A DNA stretch of 8,790 nt from Bacteroidales bacterium (GTDB lineage: Bacteria > Bacteroidota > Bacteroidia > Bacteroidales > UBA7960): the NCBI GenBank assembly GCA_003451785.1, contig DMJL01000055.1:1-8790 (forward strand). Reading direction: 5' to 3'. This document shows positions 7,231-8,790 of the stretch, piece after piece (position 1 is the stretch's first letter; every line of letters starts with the position of its first letter). Below the pieces are notes generated by a model. The model was not told the origin of the DNA. It searched no databases and was given only the letters and a program-made list of their open reading frames with translations. The position numbers and the translations under genes were made by a program.

Positions 7231-7869
7231 TTAATTATTTACAGAAAAAACCAGCACATAATCTTCCACCATCATATATTGCAAATAATATTGCGTTGTA
7301 TTTCCATCATGCGTTATTTCACCAGTAAAGCCGCCCTCGCCTTCAAATTCAAAGGGGTTTATGGTAATACTTTCTTTGAAATTCAAACTTCTATTTCCAA
7401 ATAATTTGAACAATGCCTCCTTGGCTGCCCATAAAACAAACAATCCTTCTAAAGCGTTTTTAGAAAAAACGATTTTAAGTTCATTTTTGTTTAAAAACTT
7501 GTGCGCAATCTTGTGAATTTTGGGGCTTACTTGTTCTATGTCAACACCAACCGGATGAGTAGCACTGGCAATAAGTGCTGAGAATTTTCCGGAATGCGAT
7601 ACAGAAATATGCTTTATGCCACTATTAAGATAGGGCTTTCCATGCTCATCGTATTCGATGCCGCCTATTTCGCCAATGGATACCAAATGGGGAATAACCA
7701 AACGATAGCTCAACCATTGTTTGCGTCGAGTATCCGACCGCAAATAGCTGTAATGCTTCATCTCTTGCTCAGAAAGGTTTACCCCTTTGAGAAGCTGGTC
7801 AACCGTTTCATTGATTTCCCAAACTCCAAGAGCCGCATGTTCAAGTTTTTTTTTAAGAAAAACTCCCAT
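7231..7869 (-). CDS. Sfp-type 4'-phosphopantetheinyl transferase
   Basis: Predicted to move the phosphopantetheine arm of coenzyme A onto a serine of carrier proteins used in fatty acid, polyketide or peptide synthesis, in the cytosol. The 212-residue length fits the two-lobed Sfp class rather than the short AcpS class. Visible motifs: GKPYL (77-81), ISVSHSG (88-94) with His92, GVDIE (108-112) with Mg-binding Asp110 and Glu112, and WAAKEALFKLFG (147-158) with Glu151. The ATG at 7869 is preceded by an AAGGA-like site four bases away, unusual in this sequence and supporting this start. A run of nine A in codons 5-9 (7846-7854 on the + strand) is a potential slippage site. It is the first gene of the unit leading into the PcrB-like gene and is divergent from ahcY. 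The carrier-protein target cannot be told from sequence. Confidence 0.93.
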   Translation of the reverse strand: MGVFLKKKLEHAALGVWEINETVDQLLKGVNLSEQEMKHYSYLRSDTRRKQWLSYRLVIPHLVSIGEIGGIEYDEHGKPYLNSGIKHISVSHSGKFSALIASATHPVGVDIEQVSPKIHKIAHKFLNKNELKIVFSKNALEGLFVLWAAKEALFKLFGNRSLNFKESITINPFEFEGEGGFTGEITHDGNTTQYYLQYMMVEDYVLVFSVNN

Positions 7870-7897
7870 AAATTCCTTATCGTTCGATTTTCAATGC

Positions 7898-7918
7898 GGA
7901 TTGCCAGTTGGTTAATCC
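7898..7918. promoter_or_regulatory. Dyad upstream of the transferase gene
   Basis: GGATT at 7898-7902 and AATCC at 7914-7918 are perfect inverted arms, with a further CCA/TGG pair nested at 7904-7911. It lies 29 bases before the transferase ATG, inside its probable leader. It could be an operator or a small leader hairpin; there is no independent support. Confidence 0.25.
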
Positions 7919-7991
7919 AAACTCTTTTTTCTTGTGCTTTACCTCTTGCGAATATTAGAGCCTGATAAACAAAAAATTGCTTAGTTCGTTT

Positions 7992-7999
7992 TATCTTTG
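7992..7999 (+). promoter_or_regulatory. Bacteroidota -7 promoter element for ahcY
   Basis: TATCTTTG followed by C matches the Bacteroidota -7 consensus TAnnTTTG exactly. It ends 36 bases before the ahcY ATG, giving a leader of about 30 bases. The only TTG upstream (7977-7979) is 12 bases away, shorter than the usual spacing to the -33 box, so the -33 side is weak. The leader is too short to hold a known SAH or SAM riboswitch. Confidence 0.6.
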
Positions 8000-8009
8000 C
8001 AACCGAAAT

Positions 8010-8017
8010 CAAAGGTA
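8010..8017 (-). promoter_or_regulatory. Facing -7-like element for the transferase unit
   Basis: Read on the minus strand this is TACCTTTG, a full TAnnTTTG match pointing toward the phosphopantetheinyl transferase gene. It implies a leader of about 130 bases. No -33 TTTG is seen at normal spacing. Together with 7992-7999 it forms an inverted repeat, so it may instead be half of a dyad. Confidence 0.4.
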
Positions 8018-8035
8018 TAAAATTAAATAGATAAT

Positions 8036-8790
8036 ATGATGGGATCGCAATTTTTGGATTACAAGGTAAGGGATCTGGCTTTGGCCGAATACGGGAGGAA
8101 GGAAATCGAAATAGCAGAGAAAGAAATGCCCGGATTAATGGCATTGCGTCAGAAATACGGGCAGCAGAAGCCCTTAAAAGGAGCTAGAATTACTGGGTCC
8201 TTGCACATGACCATCCAAACGGCAGTTCTAATCGAAACTCTGGTAGCATTAGGAGCGGATGTGCGTTGGGCAAGTTGCAATATTTTCAGCACGCAAGATC
8301 ATGCTGCTGCTGCAATTGCTGCTGCCGGTATCCCTGTTTTTGCTTGGAAGGGCGAGACCTTAGAAGAATATTGGTGGTGTACTGATAAAGCCCTAACATT
8401 TCCGGGCAACAAAGGCCCACATTTGATAGTGGACGACGGTGGCGATGCTACTCTGCTGATTCACAAAGGTTTTCAGGCAGAAAATAATGCATCGGTGCTC
8501 AATGTGGTTGCATCAAGCAGGGAGGAAGAAATCATTTTGCAGCTTCTGCGGGATACTTTGGTAAGCGATCATGGCAAATGGCATCGCATGGTAGAAGATT
8601 TGAAAGGCGTTTCAGAAGAAACCACCACTGGTGTGCACCGTTTGTATCAGATGCTTGAGGCAGGCACGCTGCTTATTCCAGCAATAAATGTAAACGACTC
8701 AGTTACTAAATCAAAATTCGATAACCTCTATGGCTGTCGCGAATCATTGGCCGATGGCATAAAAAGAGCAACCGATGTGATGATTGCCGG
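8036..8790 (+). CDS. ahcY: S-adenosylhomocysteine hydrolase, N-terminal part
   Basis: Reversibly splits S-adenosylhomocysteine into adenosine and homocysteine, relieving product inhibition of methyltransferases; cytosolic, with tightly bound NAD. Only 251 codons are in the window, roughly the first half; the frame is open to the edge and ends just before the Rossmann NAD domain. Family landmarks: GSLHMT with His57, NIFSTQDHAAAAIA (82-95), AWKGET, VDDGGD (132-137), SEETTTGVH (193-201), and NVNDSVTKSKFDNLYGCRES with Lys225, Asp229 and Cys234 matching the catalytic set of the human enzyme. Residues about 145-190 form the extra segment found in the long bacterial and plant form and absent from the human enzyme. 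Two adjacent ATGs (8036, 8039) are equally possible starts. It is divergent from the transferase-PcrB unit and has its own -7 element. Confidence 0.97.
   Translation, partial: MMGSQFLDYKVRDLALAEYGRKEIEIAEKEMPGLMALRQKYGQQKPLKGARITGSLHMTIQTAVLIETLVALGADVRWASCNIFSTQDHAAAAIAAAGIPVFAWKGETLEEYWWCTDKALTFPGNKGPHLIVDDGGDATLLIHKGFQAENNASVLNVVASSREEEIILQLLRDTLVSDHGKWHRMVEDLKGVSEETTTGVHRLYQMLEAGTLLIPAINVNDSVTKSKFDNLYGCRESLADGIKRATDVMIA

Noticed and set aside
8000..8035. SAH or SAM riboswitch before ahcY
   Set aside because: With the -7 element at 7992-7999 the leader is only about 30 bases, far too short for a known SAH or SAM riboswitch, and no such conserved core is visible.

Overview
The window looks like a chromosomal segment of a member of the Bacteroidota. 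The evidence is three matches to the group's TAnnTTTG -7 promoter element, an absence of strong Shine-Dalgarno sites, a bacterial group II geranylgeranylglyceryl phosphate synthase (PcrB family), and an outer-membrane protein joining a protease-like domain, a propeller and a barrel, of the kind I associate with Bacteroidota. The DNA is moderately AT-rich. I see no phage, IS, CRISPR, tRNA or rRNA signal.

Layout. (1) 97-789 (+): an RluA-family RNA pseudouridine synthase. (2) 790-1096: a gene-free, C-poor and GT-rich leader with two inverted repeats. (3) 1097-3976 (+): a secreted 959-residue protein with a signal peptide, a gluzincin-like HEFRH...WFVEGD domain, a TolB/PD40-type propeller region and a C-terminal beta-barrel ending in an aromatic residue. 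(4) 4134-4679 (-): dTDP-4-dehydrorhamnose 3,5-epimerase (RmlC), convergent with the previous gene and preceded by its own promoter-like element. (5) 4680-5020: a 341-base gene-free stretch. (6) 5021-6415 (-): dihydrolipoyl dehydrogenase. (7) 6476-7216 (-): a PcrB/GGGP synthase-family enzyme with a GTG start. (8) 7231-7869 (-): an Sfp-type 4'-phosphopantetheinyl transferase. (9) 8036-8790 (+): the N-terminal part of S-adenosylhomocysteine hydrolase, cut by the window edge.

How the genes relate. The phosphopantetheinyl transferase and GGGP synthase genes lie 14 bases apart on one strand and are very likely co-transcribed. lpdA follows after 60 bases that contain a hairpin, so read-through is possible but may be modulated. 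This unit is divergent from ahcY. The shared upstream region carries two facing -7 elements that together form an inverted repeat. The functions are mostly housekeeping: RNA modification, the methyl cycle, an E3 dehydrogenase, acyl-carrier activation, an archaeal-type ether-lipid step and a nucleotide-sugar step. The least understood protein is the protease-propeller-barrel gene at 1097-3976. I found no convincing new multigene defence or mobile system.
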